Shown here: positions 27,683 to 37,250 of the stretch, piece by piece
How the letters are laid out: each line of letters begins with the position of its first letter
How positions within the stretch are numbered: position 1 is the first letter of the stretch
DNA from: Chitinophagaceae bacterium
Lineage (GTDB): Bacteria > Bacteroidota > Bacteroidia > Chitinophagales > UBA10324
Assembly: GCA_016704325.1 (NCBI GenBank)
Contig: JADJAG010000001.1
Coordinates: forward strand, 513,636 to 577,635
Length of the DNA: 64,000 bases
Direction of reading: 5' to 3'
Notes under the pieces: model-generated
Seen by the model: the letters and a program-made list of their open reading frames with translations, nothing else
Databases searched by the model: none
What the model was told of the DNA's origin: nothing
Translations under genes and position numbers: made by a program

Positions 27683-28435
27683 ATGAAGATGCTTTTATAC
27701 ATTCTTTTCCTGCTTCCCTTTTTTGTTCTAGCTCAGCCGGCACAGGTAGCCAAACTAACAAGTGAAGCTAAAGCCCTGGAACAACAGTTAGATGAGGAAG
27801 GAGCACTGCAGCGTTACCTGGAGGTTTTAAAGCTTGATCCAAATAATTTTGATGCTACCTGGAATACCAGTTTCCTCTATGCAAAAATCGGCAACAGGCA
27901 AATAGATATACCCACGAAGTCAAAGTATTTCAACACAGCAAAGGATTATGCAGCCAAAGCGCTGCAACTCAATCCTAAAAATGCCGATGCAAACTATGCA
28001 ATGGCTGTAGCCCTGGGACGCATGGCACTTATTGCCCCACCAAAAGAAAAAGTGGCAGCCTCCCGCGATATCAAGAAGTACGCAGAACTTGCTATTCAGT
28101 ACAATCCTGCCCATTCAGGTGCCTTCCATGTGCTTGGCTTGTGGAATTATGAAGTAGCCTCTCTCAATTTCGCGGAGCGGTCTGCTGCCAAATATCTTTT
28201 TGGTGGCGTACCTTCCGGAAGTATGGATGAGGCAATCATGAATTATGTACAGGCAATTAAACTGGCTCCCGGTTACATCCTTTATTACCTTGATTTGGCA
28301 AAGGCATTGGCTGCCAAAAACAATAAAGACCAAGCCATCAGGACTTTACAGAAAGCTCAAACACTTCCCATAAAAACAGAAGATGACCCTGCTTACCTTA
28401 CACAATGCAAAACATTATTGGATCAGCTAAAATAA
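27683..28435 (+). CDS. Secreted or periplasmic TPR protein
   Basis: This 250-aa protein has a signal peptide (MKMLLYILFLLPFFVLAQ) and tetratricopeptide-type helical repeats: ALQRYLEVLKLDPNNFDATW, AAKALQLNPKNADANYAMAV, YAELAIQYNPAHSGAFHVLG and YVQAIKLAPGYILYYLDLAK. It probably acts as a protein-binding scaffold. It resembles the TPR protein at 59685 in architecture (signal peptide plus TPR, similar G-x-x-x-A pattern), though the two are not close in sequence. Confidence 0.8.
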   Translation: MKMLLYILFLLPFFVLAQPAQVAKLTSEAKALEQQLDEEGALQRYLEVLKLDPNNFDATWNTSFLYAKIGNRQIDIPTKSKYFNTAKDYAAKALQLNPKNADANYAMAVALGRMALIAPPKEKVAASRDIKKYAELAIQYNPAHSGAFHVLGLWNYEVASLNFAERSAAKYLFGGVPSGSMDEAIMNYVQAIKLAPGYILYYLDLAKALAAKNNKDQAIRTLQKAQTLPIKTEDDPAYLTQCKTLLDQLK

Positions 28436-28506
28436 TTAATGAATTTTTTAGCATTCCCGTGAGAAGCACGGCAGCACCCTTGTTTTCGGATAAACCATTT
28501 GCCAAG

Positions 28507-28678
28507 GGTGTACGACAAATTAGAAATTGAATATTGAGTGTTGAATGTGTGCCTAAAGCAGAGTAGTGATTACAGAATATCAAGTGATCGGCTTCGCCGC
28601 AGCAATTTAACCATTTAGCAATTTAACAATTTAAACCACCAACCATTGCTTGACAAGATGAACGAATTGTCGTACACC
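28507..28678. mobile_element. MITE-like element, family 1, copy D, with 10-bp target duplication
   Basis: This is the best-preserved copy. Ends GGTGTACGACAA and TTGTCGTACACC are perfect inverted repeats. The flanks ATTTGCCAAG (28497-28506 and 28679-28688) are identical direct repeats of 10 bp. Removing the element and one flank restores a continuous sequence upstream of the TraB/GumN gene. The internal parts are as in copy C: core GTGATCGGCTTCGCCGCAGC, CATTTAGC tandem block and CAACCATTGCTTGACAAGATG. Confidence 0.85.
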
Positions 28679-28733
28679 ATTTGCCAAGTAAGGTTTTACA
28701 GGTCTGCTGCTTAGTATTATCTTGCAAAAATCC

Positions 28734-30053
28734 ATGAGAACAGAAGGCTTACTGATAACTATTTTGATGTTTTGCTGCTGCGTGAACAATGTATGTTCAC
28801 AAGGCAACTCACTTCTCTGGAAGATATCCGGTAATGGATTGCCCTCACCCTCCTATCTCTATGGTACGATGCACACTACGGATGCGCGCGTGTTTAAACT
28901 TGCGGATTCTGTTTTGATGGCCTTTGAATCCTGCGACCTTTTTGTAATGGAAGTAATTATTGATGACGCTTCCAAACTCAATATCCTGCAGGGATTATAT
29001 ATGGATACGAGTTATTCATTGAAGAAGCTACTCAGCCCTATGCAATATGATTCCGTTGATCAATATTGTCGGAAGAATACAGGACAGAGCATCAAGAATT
29101 TCGAACGACTGAAACCGGTTTATACTGCAGCCATTCTTTCACAATCAGTTTATTCACGACCAGATACGGCAACTAATGCCCAGCAATATTTCCTTGATGA
29201 ATATTTTCAACGACAAGCTATGAGCCAGCAAAAGAAAGTGCAGGGCCTGGAAACCATTGCAGAACAGATGCTGGTATTTGATGTACTCAGCTATCCGCAC
29301 CAGGCTGAATTGCTCATGCAAACAATTCGCAAAACTGAAAACGACACCAGGGGTTACGATCAAATGGTCCGCTACTATCTCGATAACGACCTCGTGAAGA
29401 TGATGTCTTTTGAAAATGATTTCTCATTACCAGATTCACTGTATGATGGATTGATAACCGCAAGAAATCGCAGGATGGCCGATCGTATGGATACGTTTAT
29501 GCACAGGCAATCCGCCTTTGTTGCAGTTGGTGCCGGCCATTTAGGTGAGGAGGAAGGCATTGTTAACCTCTTGCGCGACAAAGGGTATACCGTTTTGCCG
29601 GTATTGCCAACCTATCATAACTATCTTGCCAATGGGTGGTATCGTAAAACCGCAGCTAAGGATCAGTTCAAAGCAGATTTTCCTGAAGTACCTTTAGTAA
29701 GCACCGAACAGCTTCCTATCGGAACAGTGCAACGTTATTCATCAACTGCTGCTCCTTACCCAACGGAACAACAGGATTTTTCAGTCTATGCAGGAAAAGG
29801 AACTATCGACAGTCTATTGCGCCCGGTTCTGCAACATCATTTCAAAATGAATGTACCTGAAAATGCAATCAGCACCCAATCGATCTCGGATAACCATTTG
29901 CAGTTAATACTGGAAACTACTGATGGGCGACATTGTGCAGTACATTGTTTTGAAAAAGATAACCATGTCTACATCATGCTCTATACTTATAAAAGAAAGT
30001 TGAATAAAGAATTCAGAAACAGGTTTTTCGGATCGATGCAAATTCTGTTATAA
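28734..30053 (+). CDS. TraB/GumN family protein
   Basis: This 439-aa protein has a signal peptide (ILMFCCCVNNVCSQG) and the TraB/GumN domain, which opens with LLWKISGNGLPSPSYLYGTM and the conserved H of GTMHT. It closes with AFVAVGAGHLGEEEGIV. The pheromone-shutdown/Tiki-type fold is thought to be a metal-dependent protease fold, but bacterial function is unsettled. The last 130 residues are an extension beyond the domain. Its stop overlaps the next start by one base, so it is translationally linked to the Sua5 gene. Confidence 0.85.
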   Translation: MRTEGLLITILMFCCCVNNVCSQGNSLLWKISGNGLPSPSYLYGTMHTTDARVFKLADSVLMAFESCDLFVMEVIIDDASKLNILQGLYMDTSYSLKKLLSPMQYDSVDQYCRKNTGQSIKNFERLKPVYTAAILSQSVYSRPDTATNAQQYFLDEYFQRQAMSQQKKVQGLETIAEQMLVFDVLSYPHQAELLMQTIRKTENDTRGYDQMVRYYLDNDLVKMMSFENDFSLPDSLYDGLITARNRRMADRMDTFMHRQSAFVAVGAGHLGEEEGIVNLLRDKGYTVLPVLPTYHNYLANGWYRKTAAKDQFKADFPEVPLVSTEQLPIGTVQRYSSTAAPYPTEQQDFSVYAGKGTIDSLLRPVLQHHFKMNVPENAISTQSISDNHLQLILETTDGRHCAVHCFEKDNHVYIMLYTYKRKLNKEFRNRFFGSMQILL

Positions 30054-31039
30054 TGTTGATCAATACAGATCAGGCTGCAGACTTATTGTTGAATGGTGAG
30101 GTGATAGCTGTTCCGACAGAAACAGTATATGGTTTAGCAGCTGTCGCAACAAACCCCGAAGCAATTGCAAAAATATTCGATATAAAAAAAAGACCGGCAG
30201 ATAATCCGCTGATCTGTCACTTCTATGATATCGAACAAATAAGAGCCTATGTAACAACAATGCCTGCAAACACCCTTAATTTGCTCCACCAGTTTGCACC
30301 CGGACCCATTAGTTTCATGCTAGATCTCAATGAAACTTCGCCGTTGCGATTTGCCACTTGTGGGAGTCAACAGGTAATTGCACGCATTCCAAATCATCCT
30401 CTTTTCCTTTCCATTATAAAAAAGTGCGGATTGCCCGTTGCTGCACCTAGTGCGAATACGTCAGGAAGGGTATCCCCTACCAGTGCAGAAATGGTTGCAG
30501 CTGATCTTGGAACTAAAATTCCAGGAATCGTAGATGGTGGCCAATGTACAATTGGCATTGAATCAACTATAGTAGATGCCCGTGCCACAGAAAGCATTCA
30601 AATACTTCGACCCGGATTTATTGCGGCCAATGAAATCAGGAAGGTACTTCCCCATATTGAAATCATTTCTAATGGTCTTAAGAATGAATTCATTACTCCG
30701 GGATCCAGATACCGCCATTACGCTCCCCATACACCGGTTGCCATCATCAAGCAGATTGATGAAGTTTTGGCATTTCCCGGCTGTGCGCTTTTTCTAACTT
30801 TGGAGGCCCTGCAATCGATCCCAAGAAATCACCTCAAAACATTCACAGAACAACGGATTGAATTGATCAGCATCGGTAGCCTGTCATCCATCGAAAATAT
30901 AGCCAGAAGCTTTTACAGGTTGATTTCGTCTGTTGACCAGTTGCATGTTAAAAAGGCTTTTTTCCTGGCCACTGACTTTGGTGACACCTCTCTTGGACGT
31001 GCTCTTCAAAACAGGGTTGACAAAATTTCCGGAGGCTGA
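30053..31039 (+). CDS. tsaC: Threonylcarbamoyl-AMP synthase (Sua5/YciO/YrdC family)
   Basis: This 328-aa enzyme makes threonylcarbamoyl-AMP for the t6A37 tRNA modification. The N-terminal YrdC domain shows VPTETVYGLA, KRPADNPLICH and PSANTSGRVSPTSA. The C-terminal half matches the Sua5 domain, so it is the long Sua5 type rather than the short TsaC type. The ATG overlaps the preceding stop (taatg), arguing for co-translation with the TraB/GumN gene. Confidence 0.93.
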   Translation: MLINTDQAADLLLNGEVIAVPTETVYGLAAVATNPEAIAKIFDIKKRPADNPLICHFYDIEQIRAYVTTMPANTLNLLHQFAPGPISFMLDLNETSPLRFATCGSQQVIARIPNHPLFLSIIKKCGLPVAAPSANTSGRVSPTSAEMVAADLGTKIPGIVDGGQCTIGIESTIVDARATESIQILRPGFIAANEIRKVLPHIEIISNGLKNEFITPGSRYRHYAPHTPVAIIKQIDEVLAFPGCALFLTLEALQSIPRNHLKTFTEQRIELISIGSLSSIENIARSFYRLISSVDQLHVKKAFFLATDFGDTSLGRALQNRVDKISGG

Positions 31040-31077
31040 ATCCGGTATTCGTTTTCAGCACTGCTGACTTCATCTTA

Positions 31078-31857
31078 ATGACTATTAAACATTCATTATT
31101 CTTTTGGCTGTTACTGTTCGCAGCAGACGCTCTCCTTACAGGAAGCTCTGCGAATGCTCAGGTCGTGAATATTGAAAGCGAAAGGCTCAAAGCAGATTCC
31201 AATGGCGTGTATGGATCACTTGGTGGTGATTTTGAGCTTACTTCCAATACAAAAACTGTGGTGGTTTTTGATGCCACGGCCCAACTGGAATACAAGCAAG
31301 ACAGTAACCTGTACCTGTTACTTGGAAACTATGGATTTGTAAGTGGCGACAAAGAGGCTTTTGCCAATAATGCATTTATACACCTCCGTTACAACCGAAA
31401 AATAACGACACTCCTTCGGTGGGAAGTCTTTACACAATTACAGTTTAATGAGGTGTCAAAAATCAACTTGCGGTACCTGTTGGGAACAGGCCCCCGTTTC
31501 AAGCTGGTTGACAAAGAAAAACTGAAAATCTATGCAGCTTCACTTGCCATGTTTGAGTATGAGGAAGATGACACTACAGAGAATGCTTTTCACCGCGATG
31601 TAAGAAGCAGCAGCTATCTGACCTTTACCTTTGTACCGATTCAAAATTTGCGCATCATCAGCACCACCTATTATCAGCCCTTGTATAATGAGCTGAGTGA
31701 TTTCAGATTGATGAACCAGGAATCTGTTGAAATCAGCATCTCCGGAAGATTCAAGCTGGAACCTGCTTTCAATTACTTATTTGATAGCCGGCCCGTTAGC
31801 GGTGTTCCAAAGGTTAATTACTCATTTAAAATGGGATTGGAGTATCATTTTAATTAA
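31078..31857 (+). CDS. DUF481-like outer membrane protein
   Basis: This 259-aa protein has a signal peptide (to SANAQV) and alternating aromatic beta-strands typical of an outer membrane barrel. The stretch IHLRYNRKITTLLRWEVFTQ and the terminal FKMGLEYHFN ending in an aromatic are as in DUF481 proteins. Function is unknown. It follows tsaC by 38 bp on the same strand and may belong to the same unit. Confidence 0.75.
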   Translation: MTIKHSLFFWLLLFAADALLTGSSANAQVVNIESERLKADSNGVYGSLGGDFELTSNTKTVVVFDATAQLEYKQDSNLYLLLGNYGFVSGDKEAFANNAFIHLRYNRKITTLLRWEVFTQLQFNEVSKINLRYLLGTGPRFKLVDKEKLKIYAASLAMFEYEEDDTTENAFHRDVRSSSYLTFTFVPIQNLRIISTTYYQPLYNELSDFRLMNQESVEISISGRFKLEPAFNYLFDSRPVSGVPKVNYSFKMGLEYHFN

Positions 31858-31930
31858 TTGCCTGGTAAGGTGTTGTGTTGACATTGTATTTCTCTGGTAG
31901 TAAATCTGCCATTTTGTAGCCTGGGCTTAA

Positions 31931-32836
31931 AGCCTTGCGCACTCGTCCCACCACTCGTAGATTGTATTCGTTTGAAGAGAAATTGCTCTGAGTGGGTGCA
32001 CGAGGGCTCCCGATTCGTGCCACCACTATTTGTTCGTACTCTATGATTTTGCGAGAGTCTTTGAGTGGTGGAACGAATATCAGGCTATGTCGTAACCTAT
32101 TCTTAAAGCCTGCACGCACTCGTGCCACCACCAGGAGATTGTAGTGGATTGAAGAGAGTTTGTTTTGAGTGGGGGCACGAGGGCTCCCGATTCGTGCCAC
32201 CACTATTTGTTTGCACTCTATGATTTTGCGAGAGTCGTTGAGTGGTGGAACGAATAGGAGACCATGCAGCAGTTATTTTCTAGCTTTTGCTTAAAGCCTG
32301 CGCGCACTCGTGCCACCACCCGGAGATTGTATTAGTTTGAAGAGAAATTGCTCTGAGTGAGGGCACGAGGGCTCCCGATTCGTGCCACCACTATTTGTTT
32401 GCACTCTATGATTTTACGAGAGTCTTTGAGTGGTGGAACGAATAGGAGACCATGCAGCAGTTATTTTCTAGCTTTTGCTTAAAGCCTGCGCGCACTCGTG
32501 CCACCACCAGGAGATTGTATTAGTTTGAAGAGAAATTGCTTTGAGTGGGGGCACGAGGGCTCCCCGATTCGTGCCACCACTATTGTTTGTACACTATGGA
32601 TTTTACGAGAGTCTCTGAGTGGTGGAACGAATATCAGACTATGTTGTAACCTATTCTTAAAGCCTGCGCGCACTCGTGCCACCACCAGGAGATTGTAGTG
32701 GATTGAAGAGAGTTTGTTTTGAGTGGGGGCACGAGAGCTTTCCGATTCGTGCCACCACTATTTATTCGAAATCCATGATTCTGCGAAAGTCTTTGAGTGG
32801 TGGAACGAATATCAGACAATATCGTAGCTCGAATAA
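31931..32836. repeat. Tandem array of five double-hairpin units (176-188 bp each)
   Basis: Units begin with AGCCTGCGCGCACTCGTGCC at 31931, 32107, 32295, 32483 and 32661. Each has two inverted-repeat pairs built on the same core. Hairpin 1 is CTCGTGCCACCAC with GTGGGGGCACGAG. Hairpin 2 is ATTCGTGCCACCACT with AGTGGTGGAACGAAT (in unit 1 at 32013-32027 and 32064-32078), with an inner ACTCT/AGAGT stem. The last unit ends in the GAATATCAGAC segment. Reading frames inside only translate the repeats. The array fills the gap between the DUF481 gene and the small gene at 32882. Confidence 0.88.
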
Positions 32837-32881
32837 CTTGCAATGCAGCAACCTTCAAACTTGAAACTAAAAGCAGGATTT

Positions 32882-33118
32882 TCATCCGATACTAAATAGC
32901 TGTTGTTCTATATATGGCTGTAATGATTCAATTATTTTTCTCCTCATTGCATTATCCCGCTCCTTTCTGAAATCAGAAAACAGTCGCCATGACATTCCAA
33001 TCCTGTTATGTTCCTTATCCCAGAATCCTTCTTGTTTTGTTCCGTCTAAAGAAGGAACATATGCGACAACCAGCCTGATCAGCTCTCCCTGATGAATAAA
33101 TAATATAGTGATCCTCAT
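32882..33118 (-). CDS. Small hypothetical protein, 78 aa
   Basis: I do not recognise this one. It has a short hydrophobic N-terminus (MRITILFIHQGELIRLVVAY) and a charged, helix-prone C-terminal half (WRLFSDFRKERDNAMRRKII). The composition is protein-like and it lies outside the repeat array, starting 46 bp after the last unit. It could also be a chance frame. Confidence 0.4.
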   Translation of the reverse strand: MRITILFIHQGELIRLVVAYVPSLDGTKQEGFWDKEHNRIGMSWRLFSDFRKERDNAMRRKIIESLQPYIEQQLFSIG

Positions 33119-33171
33119 CTTACCAATACTGAACTGTTCCAGCTTGAAACTGCGGCTACTGTTTTAGCAGG

Positions 33172-33244
33172 TGATCTCGGTTGGAATCGAACCAACGACC
33201 CACAGCTTAGAAGGCTGTTGCTCTATCCCCTGAGCTACGAGACC
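33172..33244 (-). tRNA. tRNA-Arg (anticodon UCU)
   Basis: A complete 73-nt cloverleaf reads on the minus strand. The acceptor GGTCTCG pairs with CGAGATC (one G-U), the D-arm is GCTC...GAGC, the anticodon stem ACAGC/GCTGT has loop CTTCTAA (anticodon TCT), and the T-arm is GTTGG-TTCGATT-CCAAC with discriminator A. It decodes AGA/AGG. CC follows the discriminator base. Confidence 0.95.
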
Positions 33245-33380
33245 GAATCAAATTATTCGATAATTGCTGTCCACAGGCTATTAGTAACTCCCTCCATTAA
33301 TTCAACAAACCCGATGACAGCGGCGCAAAGATAAAGAAAAAGAAAAGTGAACATTACATTTGTGTCAATGCCGCCAACTT

Positions 33381-34061
33381 ATGAGTAAAATTGAAGTTCA
33401 AATTGAAGAAAGCTGGAAACAATTGATGGCCCCGGAATTTCAGCAGCCATACTTTGCGGCACTACGGGAGTTTCTTCTACAGGAAAAAGCTGCCGGCCAG
33501 GTTATTTACCCTCCCGGCCATCAGATTTTCAATGCTTTTAACCTCTGTCCATTCGCGGCTGTAAAGGCTGTAATCATAGGACAGGACCCTTACCATGGGC
33601 CAGGTCAGGCACATGGACTTTGCTTCTCCGTTGCAGATGGAATTCCTCCACCTCCATCACTTGTAAACATCTTTAAAGAGCTAAAAACAGACCTTGATAT
33701 CCCCATCTCTACTTCTGGCAATCTCACCAAATGGGCAGAGCAAGGCGTATTACTGTTAAATGCTTTGCTTACCGTGAGAGCAAATCAGCCGGCGTCGCAT
33801 CATGATAAAGGATGGGAACAATTTACAGATGCCGTTATACAAACCATCTCCAAACACGGGCGAGGAATTATTTTTCTTTTATGGGGGAAATATGCTCAAC
33901 AAAAGGAAACATTGATAGATGCCGGGAAACATCATATTCTGAAAGCAGCCCACCCTTCGCCATTTTCAGTAAACAAATTCTTTGGATGCAGGCATTTCTC
34001 AAAAACCAATGCATTGCTGCTGAAAGAAGGCAGGAAACCTATTGACTGGAGCATACCATAA
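33381..34061 (+). CDS. ung: Uracil-DNA glycosylase
   Basis: This 226-aa family 1 enzyme excises uracil from DNA. The catalytic motif GQDPYHGPGQAHGLCFSV (catalytic Asp in QDPYHG), the PPPSLVNIFKEL uracil-clamp region, LLNALLTVRANQPASHH and the C-terminal AHPSPFSV (His of HPSP) are all present. Start at MSKIEVQIEE (33381); the in-frame ATG at 33360 would add seven residues of no family similarity. A -7-like box TACATTTG lies at 33355-33362. It is convergent with mazG. Confidence 0.95.
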   Translation: MSKIEVQIEESWKQLMAPEFQQPYFAALREFLLQEKAAGQVIYPPGHQIFNAFNLCPFAAVKAVIIGQDPYHGPGQAHGLCFSVADGIPPPPSLVNIFKELKTDLDIPISTSGNLTKWAEQGVLLLNALLTVRANQPASHHDKGWEQFTDAVIQTISKHGRGIIFLLWGKYAQQKETLIDAGKHHILKAAHPSPFSVNKFFGCRHFSKTNALLLKEGRKPIDWSIP

Positions 34062-34097
34062 ACAACTTCACTCCTATAAGCTGATGGTATTCCCTGC

Positions 34098-34904
34098 TTA
34101 CCGGTAAACAATTTTTGCCCGATTCCACAATGCATCCATTTCTGAAAGGCTCATTTCTTTTAAGGATCTTTTTTCTTCCAGCGCAAACTCTTCCATCAGT
34201 TTAAAACGTGCAATGAACTTCTTATTCGTTTTCTCCAATGCAGCTTCTGGATCTAATTCCAAAAACCTGGAATAATTGATTAATGAAAACATTACATCGC
34301 CAAACTCCTGCCCCATTTTTTCTTTTTGTTCCGGTGTAGGCGCATCTTCAACAGTGTATTGGCGCAACTCCTCAAGCTCCTCTTCAACCTTTTTCCATAC
34401 ATCCGCCTTATTTTCCCATTCGAAGCCAACCTGCTTCGCTTTGTCCTGGATACGATAAGCTTTTACCACAGCCGGCAATGATGCAGGCACGCCCTCCAGT
34501 ACAGACTTCTTTCTTTCCTTCATCTTAATTTGTTCCCAATTGTGCTTCACATCGGCTTCTGAGGTAACTTGAACCAGCTTACCTCCGTTTTCCGGATCTC
34601 CATAAATATGCGGATGGCGACGAATCAATTTATCACAAAGTGTATTGATCACGTCGGAAATATTAAACGCTTCCTGCTCTTCAGCAATCTTTGAATAAAA
34701 AACCATATGCAGCAAAACATCACCGATTTCTTCTTTCAACAATTTCATATCCTTCTTGTCAATAGCATCTGCGAGTTCATAGGTCTCCTCTATGGTAAGT
34801 AGTCGCAGCGTTTCAATTGTTTGCTTTCGATCCCACGGACATTGTTCACGCAATTCATTCATGATGTGCAGTAGCCGGTCAAAAGCAACTTGTGCAGGGC
34901 TCAT
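34098..34904 (-). CDS. mazG: Nucleoside triphosphate pyrophosphohydrolase MazG
   Basis: This 268-aa all-alpha NTP pyrophosphohydrolase hydrolyses NTPs or dNTPs to NMP and PPi and is thought to clean the nucleotide pool. The two tandem MazG halves are visible: the N-terminal LREQCPWDRKQTIETL, EETYELADAI and EEIGDVLLHMVFYS, and the C-terminal EEELEELRQY and EEFGDVMFSLINYSRF. Length is normal. It ends 36 bp from ung, with which it converges. Confidence 0.93.
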   Translation of the reverse strand: MSPAQVAFDRLLHIMNELREQCPWDRKQTIETLRLLTIEETYELADAIDKKDMKLLKEEIGDVLLHMVFYSKIAEEQEAFNISDVINTLCDKLIRRHPHIYGDPENGGKLVQVTSEADVKHNWEQIKMKERKKSVLEGVPASLPAVVKAYRIQDKAKQVGFEWENKADVWKKVEEELEELRQYTVEDAPTPEQKEKMGQEFGDVMFSLINYSRFLELDPEAALEKTNKKFIARFKLMEEFALEEKRSLKEMSLSEMDALWNRAKIVYR

Positions 34905-34964
34905 ATCAATCAGTTTAGAGGGGCGATATTACGAAATAGTTATGCTGCCTAAAAGGATTGAAGG

Positions 34965-35209
34965 GGTTTAAGACATATCGTTTAGCTTGTTAAGCAATGG
35001 TTAGGTCCCGCCAGCCATGCAATTTCAATTGAATATTGAATATTGAGTGTTGAAAAATGTGTATTAAGTATTTGAGTATTGGAGTAAAGTAGATTAGGGA
35101 TTACAGAATTGCAAGTGATCGGCTTCGCCGCAACCATTTAACAATTTAGCAATTTAACCATTTAACCCACCAACCATTCCTTGACAAGATGAACGAATTG
35201 CCGTACACC
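34965..35209. repeat. MITE-like element, family 1, copy E (fold-back, 245 bp)
   Basis: The left end reads GGTTTAAGACATATCGTTTAGCTTGTTAAGCAATGGTTAGG, a decayed form of the usual left half. The right end is the same half in reverse (CAACCATTCCTTGACAAG ... GAATTGCCGTACACC). Thus both ends carry the 'left' side of the element in inverted orientation. It fills most of the 363-bp gap before prfC. Confidence 0.6.
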
Positions 35210-35267
35210 TGGCAAAATCTCACCTGTGTAAAAAACTATTGTTTGAATACCTTTGCAGCCGAGCAAT

Positions 35268-36866
35268 ATGAAACAATCTGAAGAATTAGCACGCAGGAGA
35301 ACCTTTGCCATTATCAGTCACCCTGATGCCGGTAAAACGACACTTACAGAAAAATTCCTGTTATATGGCGGTGCTATACAGGTGGCTGGTGCTGTAAAAT
35401 CCAATAAGATCAAAAAAACGGCAACTTCCGATTTCATGGAAATTGAACGGCAGCGGGGTATTTCCGTAGCCACTTCCGTGATGACGTTTGAATACAATGA
35501 AACGCTTATTAATCTGCTGGATACCCCTGGCCACAAAGACTTCGCGGAAGACACTTACCGAACCTTAACAGCAGTGGACAGTGTAATCCTGGTGATTGAT
35601 TCTGTTAAAGGAGTAGAAACGCAGACAGAACGCCTGATGGAAGTCTGCAGGATGCGCAGGACACCTGTTATTATCTTCATTAATAAGATGGACCTCGAAG
35701 GCCGCGACCCTTTTGATTTGCTGGATGAACTGGAAAAGAAATTATCTATCAATGTGCAGCCGTTAAGCTGGCCGGTGAATAAAGGATCAGAGTTTAAAGG
35801 GGTGTACAATCTCTTTGATAAGACGTTGCAACTCTTTCAACCTGAAAAGCAGACCATTGAAAAAGACCGCATTGAAATAAGCGAATTGAAAGACCCGCTA
35901 TTAGATGAAATCATACCAAGAGATGCCGGTCAGTTGCGGGAAGATGCACAATTGCTGAGCGGTGTCTATCCTGAATTCGACATACAAGACTACCTGGCAG
36001 CCAATATCGCACCTGTCTTTTTTGGAAGTGCCCGCAATAATTTCGGAGTAAAAGAACTGCTCGACACTTTTATCCGCATAGCACCTACTCCACAATCCCG
36101 GGAGACAGATAAACGTATTATTCATCCGGAGGAAGATGCTTTTTCAGGATTTGTTTTTAAGATTCATGCCAACATAGATCCCAAGCACCGCAACCGTATT
36201 GCCTTTGTGCGCATCGTTTCCGGAAAGTTTGAACGTAACAAATACATTTTCCATTGCCGGCTTAAAAAAGAGTTGAAGTTCAGCAGTCCTGCCACCTTCC
36301 TTGCTTCAGCAAGAAATATTATAGAAGAAGCTTTTCCCGGTGATGTGATCGGGCTATATGATACGGGCAATTTCAAAATCGGCGATTCCTTATCCGAAGG
36401 GGAAGTATTGCAGTTTCGCGGTATCCCCAATTTTTCACCGGAGATCTTCAAGGAACTTATTAACCGTGATCCGATGAAGACGAAGCAACTGGAGAAAGGT
36501 ATTGAACAACTGACGGAAGAGGGGGTGGCGCAGTTATTCTATCAGCAACATGGCAATAAGAAAGTAGTGGGTGTGGTGGGCGATCTCCAGTTTGAGGTGA
36601 TTCAGTACCGGCTGAAAAATGAATATGGTGCTTCCTGCGAATTTGTGCCTAAAGATATCCATAAGGCCTGTTGGGTGACCTCTTCCGACAAGCAGAAGCT
36701 GGAAGAGTTTATCAGGTTCAAATCACAGAATGTTTATCACGACAAGGATGATCACCTGGTATTCCTTGCACCGTCGGAATGGTTGCTGAAAGTAACAAAG
36801 GAAGCCAATCCTGAAATCACCTTTCATACGACCAGTGAATTCAAGACCGAGAAAGTTGAAGTATAA
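35268..36866 (+). CDS. prfC: Peptide chain release factor 3
   Basis: This 532-aa translational GTPase recycles RF1/RF2 from the ribosome after termination. The G domain shows [15 protein letters not shown] (P-loop), [14 protein letters not shown] (switch I), [16 protein letters not shown] (switch II) and [11 protein letters not shown] (NKxD). RF3 hallmark regions such as [20 protein letters not shown] follow. The ATG at 35268 is preferred over the in-frame TTG at 35253. A -7-like TACCTTTG lies at 35248-35255. Confidence 0.95.
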   Translation: MKQSEELARRRTFAIISHPDAGKTTLTEKFLLYGGAIQVAGAVKSNKIKKTATSDFMEIERQRGISVATSVMTFEYNETLINLLDTPGHKDFAEDTYRTLTAVDSVILVIDSVKGVETQTERLMEVCRMRRTPVIIFINKMDLEGRDPFDLLDELEKKLSINVQPLSWPVNKGSEFKGVYNLFDKTLQLFQPEKQTIEKDRIEISELKDPLLDEIIPRDAGQLREDAQLLSGVYPEFDIQDYLAANIAPVFFGSARNNFGVKELLDTFIRIAPTPQSRETDKRIIHPEEDAFSGFVFKIHANIDPKHRNRIAFVRIVSGKFERNKYIFHCRLKKELKFSSPATFLASARNIIEEAFPGDVIGLYDTGNFKIGDSLSEGEVLQFRGIPNFSPEIFKELINRDPMKTKQLEKGIEQLTEEGVAQLFYQQHGNKKVVGVVGDLQFEVIQYRLKNEYGASCEFVPKDIHKACWVTSSDKQKLEEFIRFKSQNVYHDKDDHLVFLAPSEWLLKVTKEANPEITFHTTSEFKTEKVEV

Positions 36867-36905
36867 TGGGTGAGCAGCAACCTATAAATTGACTTTGATT
36901 CTCTT

Positions 36906-37184
36906 TCAGATCAGGACCTCCCAGATACAGCAGATAGGAATATCAACCCTACCTTTCAGTTCAATATGTGTATCGGTAATATCCCAGACTGTAGTTTCTA
37001 CCATTACTGGACCTTCCAGTGATTCAAAGATAATTTTCACTTTATGCTTTTCTCCGTTACCCAAGATCATGGCTTCTTCCAGCAATATTTTACGCAGTTC
37101 CATTTCATACTGACTACTTAGCACTTCATACTGTACAAATCGATAGTTTACGAGCGCTTCTTTTTCAACTACTGGAATGTCCAT
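36906..37184 (-). CDS. Hypothetical protein, 92 aa
   Basis: I do not recognise a named family. It is a soluble-looking alpha/beta protein with an amphipathic helix (FVQYEVLSSQYEMELRKIL), several strands (KVKIIFESLEGPVMVETTVW) and a C-terminal ICCIWEVLI. The sequence is coding-like and short proteins of this shape are common in the phylum. It converges with prfC across 39 bp. Confidence 0.6.
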   Translation of the reverse strand: MDIPVVEKEALVNYRFVQYEVLSSQYEMELRKILLEEAMILGNGEKHKVKIIFESLEGPVMVETTVWDITDTHIELKGRVDIPICCIWEVLI

Positions 37185-37250
37185 GACGCAAGATTTCGAT
37201 CAGAAATTTAGTGATTTCAGTTCAAATGAATCTAACTTATTTCTTCCTGG

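Noticed and set aside
31850..32885. Several short frames in the hairpin array on both strands
   Set aside because: Their translations simply repeat VVARIGSPRAPTQ-type strings from the tandem DNA units; no gene signals.
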